Positions 1-8,314 of a stretch of 64,000 bases of DNA are shown here, one piece after another. The position numbers were made by a program, and so were the translations under genes. How positions within the stretch are numbered: position 1 is the first letter of the stretch; each line of letters starts with the position of its first letter. Origin of the DNA: Curvibacter gracilis ATCC BAA-807. GTDB lineage: Bacteria; Pseudomonadota; Gammaproteobacteria; Burkholderiales; Burkholderiaceae_C. The stretch lies in NCBI RefSeq assembly GCF_000518645.1, contig NZ_JADZ01000004.1, positions 1-64,000 of the forward strand, read 5' to 3'. Under the pieces are notes generated by a model. That model worked only from the letters and a program-made list of their open reading frames with translations, was not told where the DNA came from and ran no database searches.

Positions 1-972
1 CCAACTCGCCAGTTGATTGGCCTGGGCCGATTGAATGCGGGCGAGGGCCCATTCAGGGATGGGGCCGAAGCGGTGTTCGATGAGCTGGGTCAACGTCCAG
101 GCCACTCCTTCATCGCGCCCCTCTTGTCGTCCTTCCTGTCGTCCTTCCTGGCGTCCTTCTTTGCGGCCTTGTTTCTTTCCTTTTTGCAGCGCCTCTGTGA
201 ATAGGCGGCCCATTGTGTCGGCGAGCATGGGGGTTCCTTCCATCAGATCGGGTATCTGGGCAAGTGTGTTGGCGACGCCTTCGCTGAGCTCGGGTGGGGC
301 CTTGCGGCTGATTTGTTCGCGCAGCCAAGCGTTGAGCGTGCGTTGCAGCTCATTTTGCCCTGGGGCCTGCAAAGCGAGTCGGAGGGCCATGATTAGCCGA
401 CCAACGGTATCGAGGTCGGGGCTGCGTTCGAGCTGAAACACGGCGTCCACCAGGTTGCGCACCTCGGCAGAGGGTGACAACTGCAGCCGGGCCTCATCGA
501 TCAGGTGGTACATCAGCCGGGGCCGAAACCTGGCGAGGCCGGGCAGGCTGGGGCTGAAGCACTGGTTCACATCAATAGGGGCCGTCCAGCGGGCGTGGCC
601 GTTGTAAAGCACCAGGGGGATGAGGGGCGGCAGCTTGCCGTGCTGCAGTTGTTTTTGCTGGATCAGGCTTTGGGCGAAGAGGCTGACGTAGGCCATCATG
701 CGCATGGCCATCCACTTGTCGGGCTTGCTCTGAAACTCCAGCAGCAGATAGACCCATACCCAGCGGGTGCCCACCTTGAGGCGCCACACCATGTCGTTGT
801 GGCGGTGCTGTTCAGATTCACTCACATAGCTGGCGTTGATGCGCTCCAGGGTGTCAAAACGAGCGTTCTTGAGCCAGGGGCCCGGCACAAAGCCCAGCAG
901 CAGGTCGCGCACCATCTGCGGGTGCGAAAACAACTGCTTGTAGCCGCTGTCGTGAGAGGTCTTGGAGGCCAT
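1..972 (-). CDS. Rpn/YhgA-like PD-(D/E)XK nuclease, partial
   Basis: The gene reads from ATG at 972 leftward and runs off the window edge after 324 codons, so its C-terminus is missing. It resembles the Rpn (recombination-promoting nuclease, Transposase_31/YhgA-like) family. D60 followed by E79-F-Q81 fits the PD-(D/E)XK-type nuclease core, and the VLYNG motif at residues 121-125 is typical of this family. Residues ~264-287 are a repetitive linker of GR-x-EG units, encoded by near-identical 12-bp DNA repeats. The visible tail (about 30 residues after the linker) resembles the small helical DUF4351-like domain. These proteins are known as stand-alone, phase-variable nucleases in bacteria; a role as a true transposase is not supported here. 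Confidence 0.8.
   Translation of the reverse strand, partial: MASKTSHDSGYKQLFSHPQMVRDLLLGFVPGPWLKNARFDTLERINASYVSESEQHRHNDMVWRLKVGTRWVWVYLLLEFQSKPDKWMAMRMMAYVSLFAQSLIQQKQLQHGKLPPLIPLVLYNGHARWTAPIDVNQCFSPSLPGLARFRPRLMYHLIDEARLQLSPSAEVRNLVDAVFQLERSPDLDTVGRLIMALRLALQAPGQNELQRTLNAWLREQISRKAPPELSEGVANTLAQIPDLMEGTPMLADTMGRLFTEALQKGKKQGRKEGRQEGRQEGRQEGRDEGVAWTLTQLIEHRFGPIPEWALARIQSAQANQLASW
121..168. repeat. 12-bp tandem repeat inside the Rpn-like gene
   Basis: Four adjacent 12-bp units (for example TTCCTGTCGTCC) differ from each other at a few positions. They encode the GRQEG-type linker of the Rpn-like protein. Being a multiple of three, gain or loss of a unit would change linker length without breaking the frame. 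Confidence 0.8.
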
Positions 973-1183
973 GGCTGGCCATCGTGGGGGGCAGCGGGGC
1001 CGTACTGCATTGAGGCTGTCGTGAATTGCCGTGGAGGGCCGCTTTCGGCGGTTGAGTGGGCCATGGGCAGCACGCGCAATGGGCTGTTGCTGATGGTGGC
1101 GAGGTGAGCGTGCTGCTGCGCGGGGGAGTACCCGCTGACCCACACCCAAGCTATGGCTGTGGCACTCATTTGATCAATGCCCA

Positions 1184-1224
1184 GGCGCTGTGTAAGGTGC
1201 ATTCGACTCGCCTTACGCAGCGCC
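1184..1224. repeat. Imperfect 14-bp inverted repeat in an intergenic gap
   Basis: GGCGCTGTGTAAGG (1184-1197) and CCTTACGCAGCGCC (1211-1224) are inverted copies with one mismatch, separated by 13 bases. It lies between the start of the Rpn-like gene and the 3' end of the oxidoreductase gene. There is no T-run on either side, so it is not a standard intrinsic terminator; a REP-like hairpin or a protein site are alternatives. Confidence 0.5.
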
Positions 1225-1269
1225 GCATGATTGATCGCATCTCGGACAGCAAACCCCTGCCGCCGCCCC

Positions 1270-2271
1270 TCACCTCACCCTCACCACCACCTTCCCCTTC
1301 GCCCGCCCAAGCGCCAGATACGCCAAGGCCTCCTGGGCCTGGTCAAAGTCAAACACCTTGTCGATCACGGGCCGGATGTGCCCGGCATCGAGGAGCGCTC
1401 CGATTTCTGCCAGTTGCTGCCCATCGGGCCGCACGAACAGAAAGCCGTAATCCACACCGCGTTGGCGGGCCAGCTTCAGGATCTTGCGGCTCATCAGGCT
1501 GAAGATGATTTGCAGGATGACGTTGAGCTTTCTCGCCTTGGCAAAGGCCACATCCAGGGGGCCGATGAGCGAGACGATTCGGCCCCCGGGCTTCAGGATG
1601 TTCAGTGACTTCTCGATCGCGTCGCCCCTGACGGTGCCCAGCACCGCGTCGTAGCCGCTCAGCAGTTGTTCGAACGACTGCTTTTTGTAGTCGACGATTT
1701 CGTCAGCGCCCAGGCTGCGAACCAGTTCGACGTTGCCCGTGCTGACAGTGGTGCCCACCTGGGCGCCCAGGTGGTGGGCCAGCTGGATGGCCAGGGTGCC
1801 GATGCCGCCTGAGCCCGCAGGGATGAACACCTTCTGGCCGGCTTGCAGCTTCATGCGCTCTTTCAAGGCCTGCCAGGCCGTGAGCGCCACCATGGGAATG
1901 GCCGCGGCCTGCACAAAGTCGAGATTGGGTGGCTTGAGCGCTGCGGCGCTTTCGGGCACGGCGGCCAACTCGGCGAGGCTGCCTTTGCCCGTGTCGAACA
2001 CGCTGGCATACACCTTGTCACCGGGTTTGAAGCGGGTCACGCGGGGCCCCACCTTGACCACCACGCCGGCCAGATCGCTGCCCAGAATGGCGGGCAGCTC
2101 GAAATGCAGCACGGGCTTGAATGTGCCGGTAGGCACCATGTTGTCGATGGGGTTCAGGGCGGCGGCGTGAACTTGAACCAGGATCTCGTCGGGCTGCAGC
2201 GTGGGTTGCGCCACATGCGAGAAGCCGATGTCGGGCGATTTGCCGTAGCGTTTGAAGGTGAGGGCTTTCAT
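1270..2271 (-). CDS. NADP-dependent quinone oxidoreductase / zinc-type alcohol dehydrogenase family
   Basis: The protein (333 aa from ATG at 2271) belongs to the MDR superfamily, quinone-oxidoreductase branch. It has an N-terminal GroES-like domain with the AALNPIDN segment (~37-44) and a Rossmann domain with GSGGIGTLA at 153-161, which binds the NADPH phosphates. No catalytic or structural zinc cysteine cluster is visible, as expected for quinone reductases rather than true alcohol dehydrogenases. I chose MKALTF because family members begin this way. An in-frame ATG at 2364 would add 31 poorly structured residues and would overlap the upstream hydrolase stop as ATGA. It probably reduces an enone or quinone with NADPH; the substrate is unknown. 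Confidence 0.85.
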   Translation of the reverse strand: MKALTFKRYGKSPDIGFSHVAQPTLQPDEILVQVHAAALNPIDNMVPTGTFKPVLHFELPAILGSDLAGVVVKVGPRVTRFKPGDKVYASVFDTGKGSLAELAAVPESAAALKPPNLDFVQAAAIPMVALTAWQALKERMKLQAGQKVFIPAGSGGIGTLAIQLAHHLGAQVGTTVSTGNVELVRSLGADEIVDYKKQSFEQLLSGYDAVLGTVRGDAIEKSLNILKPGGRIVSLIGPLDVAFAKARKLNVILQIIFSLMSRKILKLARQRGVDYGFLFVRPDGQQLAEIGALLDAGHIRPVIDKVFDFDQAQEALAYLALGRAKGKVVVRVR

Positions 2272-2360
2272 GGTGGCTGATGGGGCCCCGAAGGTGGGCT
2301 GGGGCGCGGCCTCACTCGCGATGCGGTTGGGCTCGGTGGGGTGGTTGGGGTGGGGGTGGG

Positions 2361-3359
2361 TCATGAAGCCTCTGCCCTCAGTTCGCCAGAAAGGCCAGAG
2401 CCTTGGGCACGAAGTCTTCGTGGTACTGAAAAATGCCACCGATGCCCGGCATCGGGGTAGATGATCAATTGCGCATGGGGCAGCCGCTTGGCCAGGTCGT
2501 ACGAGTTGCTGCTGGGCACCATGCGGTCGTCGTTACCGTTGGCCACCAGCACCGGCTGCTGGATGGCCGAGAGATCGGCCGGCCGCTTCTGGCCCCAGGC
2601 GGCCAGGGCCTGCAACTGGGCCACGTAGGCCCCGATGGCGATGTTGGCGTCGCGCTGCTCGGTGCGCTCTTGCAGGCGGGCCAGAAAGGCCTGGCCGGCC
2701 TCGATGCCTTTGGCGCTGCGCGTGAAGAACAGGTACTGCTTGGGGTCTTGCCCGGTGAGGGTGGCCCGGATCAGATCGTAGTTGGCCACACCGGCCACGG
2801 CGCTGATGCCCCGGCCCCCGGCAGGGCCCGTGCCCGCCAGGATCATCTTGCGAACCCGCTGCGGTGCCTTCAGCGCGATCTCTTGCGAGATCATGCCGCC
2901 CATCGAGAAGCCGAACAGATCGACCTGCTGCAAGCCCTTGGCCTCGATGAAGCGGATGGCGTCGTCGGCCATCTGCTCGATGGTGTTGGCCGGGGCGCCG
3001 GTGGAGGCACCCACGCCCCGGTTGTCGAAGGCAATGACGTGGTGCCTGGCGGCCAGGCCGTCGACGATGCGCGGGTCCCAGTTGTCGAGCACGGCCGCGA
3101 GGTGGGCGAGCAGCAGCACGGGCGTGCCGCCGTTGTGCTGGCCCAGTTCACGGTAGGCAAAGCTCACATCGCCGGCCGTGATCTGTTGCGTGGGCACGGT
3201 CTTCCACGTGGGCTGCTGCGCCGGCCGGGCTGCGGTTGGCGTGGCCGGGCTGGGCAGCACTTGTGCTTGTGCTTGCGGCGCCGCCATCACGCTGGTGGTG
3301 GCCAGCAGGGCCGACAGCGCCAGTGCTTGGAGGTTTGATTTCAATCGCGGGTGTGACAT
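2361..3359 (-). CDS. Exported alpha/beta hydrolase with probable C-terminal frameshift
   Basis: An N-terminal Sec-type signal (to about residue 32) precedes an alpha/beta hydrolase fold. The nucleophile elbow is GFSMGG with Ser152, the acid lies near NGNDD, and the catalytic His is H306 in PDAGH. Directly after H306 the reading frame appears to slip. As read, the last 26 residues (RWHFSVPRR onward) look unlike the family. Skipping one base at about 2441 instead restores GGIFQYHEDF and a stop at 2378, matching the usual C-terminal helix. The extra base could be a real mutation or a sequence error. The open frame still runs to 2361, so a full-length protein with a garbled tail would be made. 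Confidence 0.8.
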   Translation of the reverse strand: MSHPRLKSNLQALALSALLATTSVMAAPQAQAQVLPSPATPTAARPAQQPTWKTVPTQQITAGDVSFAYRELGQHNGGTPVLLLAHLAAVLDNWDPRIVDGLAARHHVIAFDNRGVGASTGAPANTIEQMADDAIRFIEAKGLQQVDLFGFSMGGMISQEIALKAPQRVRKMILAGTGPAGGRGISAVAGVANYDLIRATLTGQDPKQYLFFTRSAKGIEAGQAFLARLQERTEQRDANIAIGAYVAQLQALAAWGQKRPADLSAIQQPVLVANGNDDRMVPSSNSYDLAKRLPHAQLIIYPDAGHRWHFSVPRRLRAQGSGLSGELRAEAS

Positions 3360-3415
3360 GGCGCTGTTCCAGGTGGTGGGGGCAGGGGCGAGTACGAGGA
3401 CAAGGGCCGGCGTGC

Positions 3416-4219
3416 TCAGGCCTGGGGCTGGTAGCGCTCGGCCGCGCGGGCCTGCCGGATGTCAGACAGCAGCCCTTGGCGGGCGCCGTCCAGCGCAGCC
3501 CAGCGCTCGGCCACATGCAGGGGCGGGATGGTGACCAGCTCGCGGCGGTCGTAGCCGATCAGGGCGGCGGTCACCAGTTCGTCCACGTCCATGACCTCGG
3601 GCAGGGTATTGACGTCAATGCCGGCACGCTGCCAGATCTCGGTGCGCGTGGCTGCGGGCAGCACGGCTTGCACATAAACCCCCTTGGCAGCCAGCTCCAC
3701 GTTCAGCCCCTGCGACAGGAACAGCACGAAGGCCTTGGTGGCGCCATACAGCGTCATGGCCAGCTCGGGGGCCAGGCCTACCACCGAGCCGATGTTCACG
3801 ATGGAGCCGGTGCCAGCCTGCACCAGGCGCGGGGCGAGGGCGGCGGCCAGGCGGGTCAAGGCGGTGGTGTTGAGGGCAATCACCCGCTCGATGTCTTGCG
3901 GGCCTTGTTGCAGAAAGTGGCCTGTCTGCGCCATGCCCGCGTTGTTGATCAGGATGCCGATGCGGTTGTCGTCGCGCAGGCGGGCTTCGACCTGGGCCAG
4001 GTCGGGCTGCTGGGTGAGGTCGGCCTGCAGCACGTCGACGGCCACCTGGTGCCGCTCGCTCAGCTTGGCGGCCAGCACATCGAGCCGGGGCTTGTCGCGG
4101 GCGACCAGAACCAGGTTGTGGCCGCGTTGGGCAAAGCGTTCGGCATAGACCGCGCCGATGCCGCTGGAGGCGCCGGTGATGAGCACGGTGGGGAGGGTGG
4201 TAGCGGATGGGGTGGTCAT
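3416..4219 (-). CDS. Short-chain dehydrogenase/reductase
   Basis: This is a 267-aa classical SDR. The TGASSGIG cofactor motif is near the N-terminus, followed by NNAG, a Ser in the NIGSVVG segment, and the catalytic YGATK pair. It presumably oxidises or reduces an alcohol/ketone with NAD(P)H; the substrate is unknown. I start at ATG 4219, which is preceded by CAGGAG; an ATG at 4285 would add 22 proline-rich residues with no family support. It is divergent from the TetR gene at 4416, and the shared 196-bp gap holds a clear inverted repeat, so TetR control is likely. Confidence 0.85.
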   Translation of the reverse strand: MTTPSATTLPTVLITGASSGIGAVYAERFAQRGHNLVLVARDKPRLDVLAAKLSERHQVAVDVLQADLTQQPDLAQVEARLRDDNRIGILINNAGMAQTGHFLQQGPQDIERVIALNTTALTRLAAALAPRLVQAGTGSIVNIGSVVGLAPELAMTLYGATKAFVLFLSQGLNVELAAKGVYVQAVLPAATRTEIWQRAGIDVNTLPEVMDVDELVTAALIGYDRRELVTIPPLHVAERWAALDGARQGLLSDIRQARAAERYQPQA

Positions 4220-4347
4220 GTGCGAAGGCTCCTGGCAAAGAGGGCCGGGTGGTTTTTGGCCCGGCGGGGTTGGGTTGGCGGTCATGGTTCAGCGCCTGAA
4301 AAGGGCTGCCATGGAGCAATGATGACGACCGTAATCTAAAAAGTCAA

Positions 4348-4375
4348 TATTTTGATGATGGTCGACATCAATATA
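4348..4375. promoter_or_regulatory. Candidate TetR operator
   Basis: TATTTTGATG (4348-4357) and CATCAATATA (4366-4375) form an inverted repeat with one mismatch around an 8-base spacer. It sits in the AT-rich gap between the divergent SDR and TetR genes, where a repressor of both would bind. Function is inferred from position. Confidence 0.5.
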
Positions 4376-4415
4376 GAATGGCCGCCATGCAGAACCCCCC
4401 CAAGGCAGGCCCACG

Positions 4416-5099
4416 ATGAAAGTCTCCAAAGCGCAGGCGCAGGCGAATCGGGCGCGTGTGGTGGAAACCGCGTCTCAGCTGTTTCGTGAGCGGGGGTATG
4501 ACGGCGTGGGGGTGGCCGATCTGATGGCCGCCGCGGGGTTCACCCATGGCGGCTTCTATAAGCAGTTCGGCTCCAAGACCGACCTGATTGCCGAATCCAC
4601 GGCTTGCGGCATTGCTCGCACGGTGGCGCTGACCGGCAACGGTGTGGACGCCGCAGAGTTCGTCAGGCAGTACCTGTCGCGCCAGCACCGCGACAGCCGC
4701 GGCGCCGGTTGCACCCTGGCGGCCTTGGGTGGGGACGCAGCGCGTCAGCCCGACGAGGTACGAGCCTTGTTTGCGGCGGGCATCGAGAGTTTGGTGGCAG
4801 CCCTGAGCCTGGGCAGTGCCGACGATGCCGAGCCCGAGCAGGCCCGCTCATCACGCGCTGCCACCCTCAAGCTGTTGTCGACGGCGGTGGGGGCCCTGAT
4901 CATGTCGCGGGCCTGCCCCGACGATTCACCGCTGGCCGAAGAAATCCTGACGGCCAGCCGCGACGCCATCCTGGCATCGCTGGGGCCTGTTCAAGCCCCT
5001 GATGCCCAAGATGGGGTGGATGCCCAGCAGGGGCCAGATGCATTGAATGCGCCAGGGGCCCCTGAGGCTCCCGAAGCGGCCCCCGTGGCGGCCCCCTGA
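4416..5099 (+). CDS. TetR/AcrR family transcriptional regulator
   Basis: A 227-aa regulator with an N-terminal TetR helix-turn-helix (residues ~8-55; the GFTHGGFYKQFGSK segment is the recognition-helix region). The ligand-binding half resembles the LmrA/YcdC-type C-terminal domain, including the RGAGCTLAAL segment. The last ~35 residues are a low-complexity Ala/Pro/Gln-rich tail unlikely to be structured. It is transcribed divergently from the SDR gene and probably represses it and itself; the ligand is unknown. It is convergent with the hydrolase gene ending at 5170. Confidence 0.88.
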   Translation: MKVSKAQAQANRARVVETASQLFRERGYDGVGVADLMAAAGFTHGGFYKQFGSKTDLIAESTACGIARTVALTGNGVDAAEFVRQYLSRQHRDSRGAGCTLAALGGDAARQPDEVRALFAAGIESLVAALSLGSADDAEPEQARSSRAATLKLLSTAVGALIMSRACPDDSPLAEEILTASRDAILASLGPVQAPDAQDGVDAQQGPDALNAPGAPEAPEAAPVAAP

Positions 5100-5169
5100 C
5101 CGAGCCCGGTCTTGTGCCACCGACTGTGAGATGTGGGGCAGCCAGCGAACCGCCAACCGACTGTGGCCG

Positions 5170-5901
5170 TCAATCCCGCCCCGCCTGTTCAATCGCCGAG
5201 GCGATTGCGTCGGGGTCGGTGAACCACACTTCATGGCTGCCGCTGCACTCGATGTAGCGAAACAAGCCCAGCCGCTCTGACAGCCGAGGGTGCCAGCCCA
5301 GGCTCTGCGGCAGTGCGGTGTCCATGCGGCAGTTGACATAGCTCTTGGGCAGCGGGCAGGCGGCCATGGGCTGGCTGAGCGTGATGGGGTCTTGAAACGT
5401 CTTGTACGGGTGTGGGTTCAGGCGTTCGAAGGCGCTTGTCGCCAGCGCCAGATCGGCGTCGTTGATGAAGGCCTCGCGCCAGATCGGAAAGGGCAGCATC
5501 ACGGCGCCACCGCTCTGGGCGGCCACCTGGTCAAAGAGTGCGGTGTAGTGGGGCGGCACCAGGTCGTTCAGGCACTCGCCGGGCTGCGGCACAAAGGCAT
5601 TGACGTACACCAGCCGTGCGATGCGGTTCGGCCGCAGATCGGCCACGCGTGAGATCACCATGCCGCCGTAGCTGTGGCCCACCAGGCACACGGCGCTCAG
5701 CTCGTGTTGGTCCAGGTAGGCCGCCAGCGATTGCGCGGCGTCTTCCAGCCCGGTGGTGCGGCGGTCGTCTGCGGGGCGGTTGCCGGCCAGCGTGGGGCAG
5801 TGCACCGTGTGGCCGCGCGTGCGCAGGCGCTGGGCGGTGGCCTCAAGCTCGGCGCCGGTGTGCCAGGCGCCATGGACCAGCACATAGGTGTCGGTGGTCA
5901 T
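5170..5901 (-). CDS. Alpha/beta hydrolase, EstC / salicylate-esterase-like
   Basis: This 243-aa cytoplasmic hydrolase has the oxyanion-hole motif VLVHGAWH (7-14), the nucleophile Ser77 in GHSYGG, and a C-terminal His (~223) in SGSHEVWF. This layout is typical of the small esterase family that includes plant methyl-salicylate esterases and bacterial EstC. The start at 5901 is preceded by GGAGAGA; an upstream in-frame start at 6102 would add an unlikely Pro/Arg-rich leader. The AraC-type gene lies upstream on the same strand, 127 bp away, and could regulate it. The substrate is unknown. Confidence 0.82.
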   Translation of the reverse strand: MTTDTYVLVHGAWHTGAELEATAQRLRTRGHTVHCPTLAGNRPADDRRTTGLEDAAQSLAAYLDQHELSAVCLVGHSYGGMVISRVADLRPNRIARLVYVNAFVPQPGECLNDLVPPHYTALFDQVAAQSGGAVMLPFPIWREAFINDADLALATSAFERLNPHPYKTFQDPITLSQPMAACPLPKSYVNCRMDTALPQSLGWHPRLSERLGLFRYIECSGSHEVWFTDPDAIASAIEQAGRD

Positions 5902-6028
5902 GGGTTCTCTCCAGGGTTGTTGAACATGCGCCACAGATCGTGGCAGGCCACCCCCGGCGCGGATGGTCTTGGCGTGCCAGGGGGCTGGCCGCTGCGTGCC
6001 AGGGGGCTCTTGGCCCAGCGGTGACGGA

Positions 6029-6988
6029 TCAGCGCTCGGTCCGCAAGGCCGAGGGCAGAAGCCCGAGGTGACGGCGGCACAGCCGCGCAAAGTGCGAGGC
6101 ATCCAACAGGCCCACCCGGCGGCCGATCTCGCTGGCGCTCACGTGGCGCAGGGCCGGGCTGGCGAGCATCTGCCGGGCCACCGCAAGGCGCTCGGCCATG
6201 AGCAACTGGGCAAAGGGGGTCTGGGCCGCGGCCAGCGCGCGATGCAGGCTACGCACCGAGCAGCCAAGGTCAGCCGCCACCTGCGCGGCGGTGAGGCCGG
6301 GCTCGGCCAGGCGGTCACGCAGCACGCCCTTGGCACGTTCGGCCAGCCCGGCGGGCGTCGGTGTTGGCGGCGTGTCGCCACAGGCCAGTGAGAACAAAGC
6401 GCCGAGCTGGTCGGCCAGCAGTTCGGCGGGCAGCGGAGGCGCGCTGGCCATGTTGGGTCGCCAGGGCTGCGCGAATGCGGCAAGCGCCGCGCCCCAGCCT
6501 GTGCTGTCGGCGCGAAAAGGCCGTGCAGTATGGGCCTCGGGCTCGGCCACCCAGCGTGCCAGCCAGTCCAGCGGCAATTCCAGCGAGACGGTGCTGGGCC
6601 CGGCCGGGAAATCGAAGTGGTACGGCCGACGCGCATCCACCAACACGAAGTCGCCCGGGCGCATCAGCGCTTCGCGACCGTCTTGCGCCACGCGCCAAGC
6701 ACTGTCGCGGTTGCCCAGCAGATAGGCCACCCGCTGGCCGCCGCGGGCGATGCCGCGCGGGGTGCGCCACACCCGCTGAGCAGCGCCCTGCACCCAGTTC
6801 ACGCCCACGGGGCCCAGCGGCGCCGAGACCAGCTCGCCATGGAACTGGTGGGCGTCGCCGCTGGCCTCCATGGCCAGAAAGCCCTCGGAAATCGCGGCCA
6901 CCCAGTAGTCCAGTCGGTGGGCGGCAGGCACGGCGTCCGTGCTCCATCGACGTGGATCGGAAACAGGGGGGAGTTGGCTGATGGACAC
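6029..6988 (-). CDS. AraC family transcriptional regulator
   Basis: A 319-aa regulator with an N-terminal AraC-binding-like domain (about residues 1-200, including the MRPGDFVLVDARRPY segment) and a C-terminal double helix-turn-helix. The signature region contains LGCSVRSLHRAL and GLLDASHFARLCRRHLG. The start codon is GTG at 6988. It lies directly upstream of the esterase-like gene on the same strand, a common arrangement for a local activator. The inducer cannot be told from sequence. Confidence 0.87.
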   Translation of the reverse strand: MSISQLPPVSDPRRWSTDAVPAAHRLDYWVAAISEGFLAMEASGDAHQFHGELVSAPLGPVGVNWVQGAAQRVWRTPRGIARGGQRVAYLLGNRDSAWRVAQDGREALMRPGDFVLVDARRPYHFDFPAGPSTVSLELPLDWLARWVAEPEAHTARPFRADSTGWGAALAAFAQPWRPNMASAPPLPAELLADQLGALFSLACGDTPPTPTPAGLAERAKGVLRDRLAEPGLTAAQVAADLGCSVRSLHRALAAAQTPFAQLLMAERLAVARQMLASPALRHVSASEIGRRVGLLDASHFARLCRRHLGLLPSALRTER

Positions 6989-7248
6989 GCCCGCAGTGTG
7001 CGGCGCCGACGCACGCCTGCATAGCGGGATTGCCCGATGAGCAAAAAGCCACCGGGCTGTGAAGCATGCAGTTCGCTACCGGCCAGCGAGGGCCTGGTGG
7101 GTTGCAGAACCCGGTATCGACCAACCATCAGTTCGAACGCCTCAGGCAGGATGCTGATCGTCGCGAATGCGCTCCTGAAAGTCGATGTGGCCTCGGTCCT
7201 TGGGCTGGTCGTGGGTTTGGCGGGGCGCAACGGCTCCGGCTCGGTGCC

Positions 7249-8229
7249 TCAATCCAACTGGATCCCGCTGGCCGCCACCAGCCCCTTCCAGCGCTCCTGG
7301 TCCTGCAAGACCATCTTGCCCAGGGTGGCGGCGTCTTCGTGGCGCAGGTTGATTTCCATGCGCCGGGCCGCCTCCAGCATGCCCGGGGTGCGCAGGGTGT
7401 TGCGGATGTTCTGGCCCAGCTGGCCGAGCACCGCGGCCGGGGTGCGAGCGGGAGCGAACAGGCCGTACCACTCGACCAGTTGCAGCGCGGCCAGGCCGGC
7501 TTCGGTGAAGCTCGGGGTGTCGGGCAGGGTCGGCAGTCGGCCCGGGCTGGTGACGGCCAGGATGCGGATGCGGCCGCTGCGATGGAGGTCCAGCAGCGTG
7601 GGCAGCGGATTGAAGGTGCAGGCCACCTGCCCAGCCATCAGATCCTGCAGGCCGGGGGCCACGCCGCGGTAGGGCACGTGGGTCAGCGTCAAGCCGGTCT
7701 CGCGGGCCATCTGCACCCCCAGAAAGTGGGGGGCACTGCCCAGGCCGGGGGTGGCGTAGGTGGCCTGGGCCGGGTGGGCGCGCGCCCATTGGACGAAAGC
7801 CTGCAGGCTGGTGATGCCCGAGGCCCCGTTCACGGCCAGGGCAAAGCAGTGGTCGCCCAGGCAGGCCAGCGGCACCAGGTCTCGCTGGGCATTGAAGAGC
7901 GGTGTCTTGTACAGCAGCGGGGCCAGCGTCAGCACGGACGAGGGTGTCAGCAGCAGGCTGCTGCCGTCGGCCACGGCCTGCACCGTGGCTTGCACCGCCA
8001 GCTGTCCTGCAGCGCCTGATCGGTTGTCGACGACGTAGACCGAGCCCGGGTCTTGGGATTGGCTGGCCAGCGCCCGGGCCAGGCTGTCGGCCGTGCCTCC
8101 CGGTGGAAAGCCGACCAGGAGCTTGCGGATGCTCCGGTCCCCCTGCGCGTGGGCCGCCTGGGTGCCGCCCAACAGGGCGGCCATGATGGTTTGCAGCAGC
8201 TGCCGGCGCTGACGTGGAAGTGTGCTCAT
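7249..8229 (-). CDS. Bug/TctC-family periplasmic solute-binding protein
   Basis: A 326-aa protein of the tripartite tricarboxylate transporter receptor (Bug) family. A signal peptide ends around AAHAQG, followed by the family pattern VGFPPGGTADSLAR, VVDNRSGAAG, PYRG and PTLPDTPSFTEAGL. These are periplasmic receptors for carboxylates and aromatic acids. Start 8229 fits the signal peptide; the 8361 alternative adds a non-signal Arg-rich leader. It is the last gene of the operon led from 14333 and follows the porin by 85 bp. No TctA/TctB membrane genes are in the window, so it must work with a distant transporter or as a sensor. Confidence 0.88.
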   Translation of the reverse strand: MSTLPRQRRQLLQTIMAALLGGTQAAHAQGDRSIRKLLVGFPPGGTADSLARALASQSQDPGSVYVVDNRSGAAGQLAVQATVQAVADGSSLLLTPSSVLTLAPLLYKTPLFNAQRDLVPLACLGDHCFALAVNGASGITSLQAFVQWARAHPAQATYATPGLGSAPHFLGVQMARETGLTLTHVPYRGVAPGLQDLMAGQVACTFNPLPTLLDLHRSGRIRILAVTSPGRLPTLPDTPSFTEAGLAALQLVEWYGLFAPARTPAAVLGQLGQNIRNTLRTPGMLEAARRMEINLRHEDAATLGKMVLQDQERWKGLVAASGIQLD

Positions 8230-8314
8230 GGATGGGCTGGGATGGATGAGGTTGAACAAGAGCGCCGCCCCTGCGGCCCTGGGACGCCGCGGGGACTGCT
8301 GGCGGGGGCGGTGA

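Noticed and set aside
1-972. The Rpn-like gene as part of an insertion sequence
   Set aside because: No terminal inverted repeats or target duplication were seen, and Rpn proteins are mostly stand-alone.
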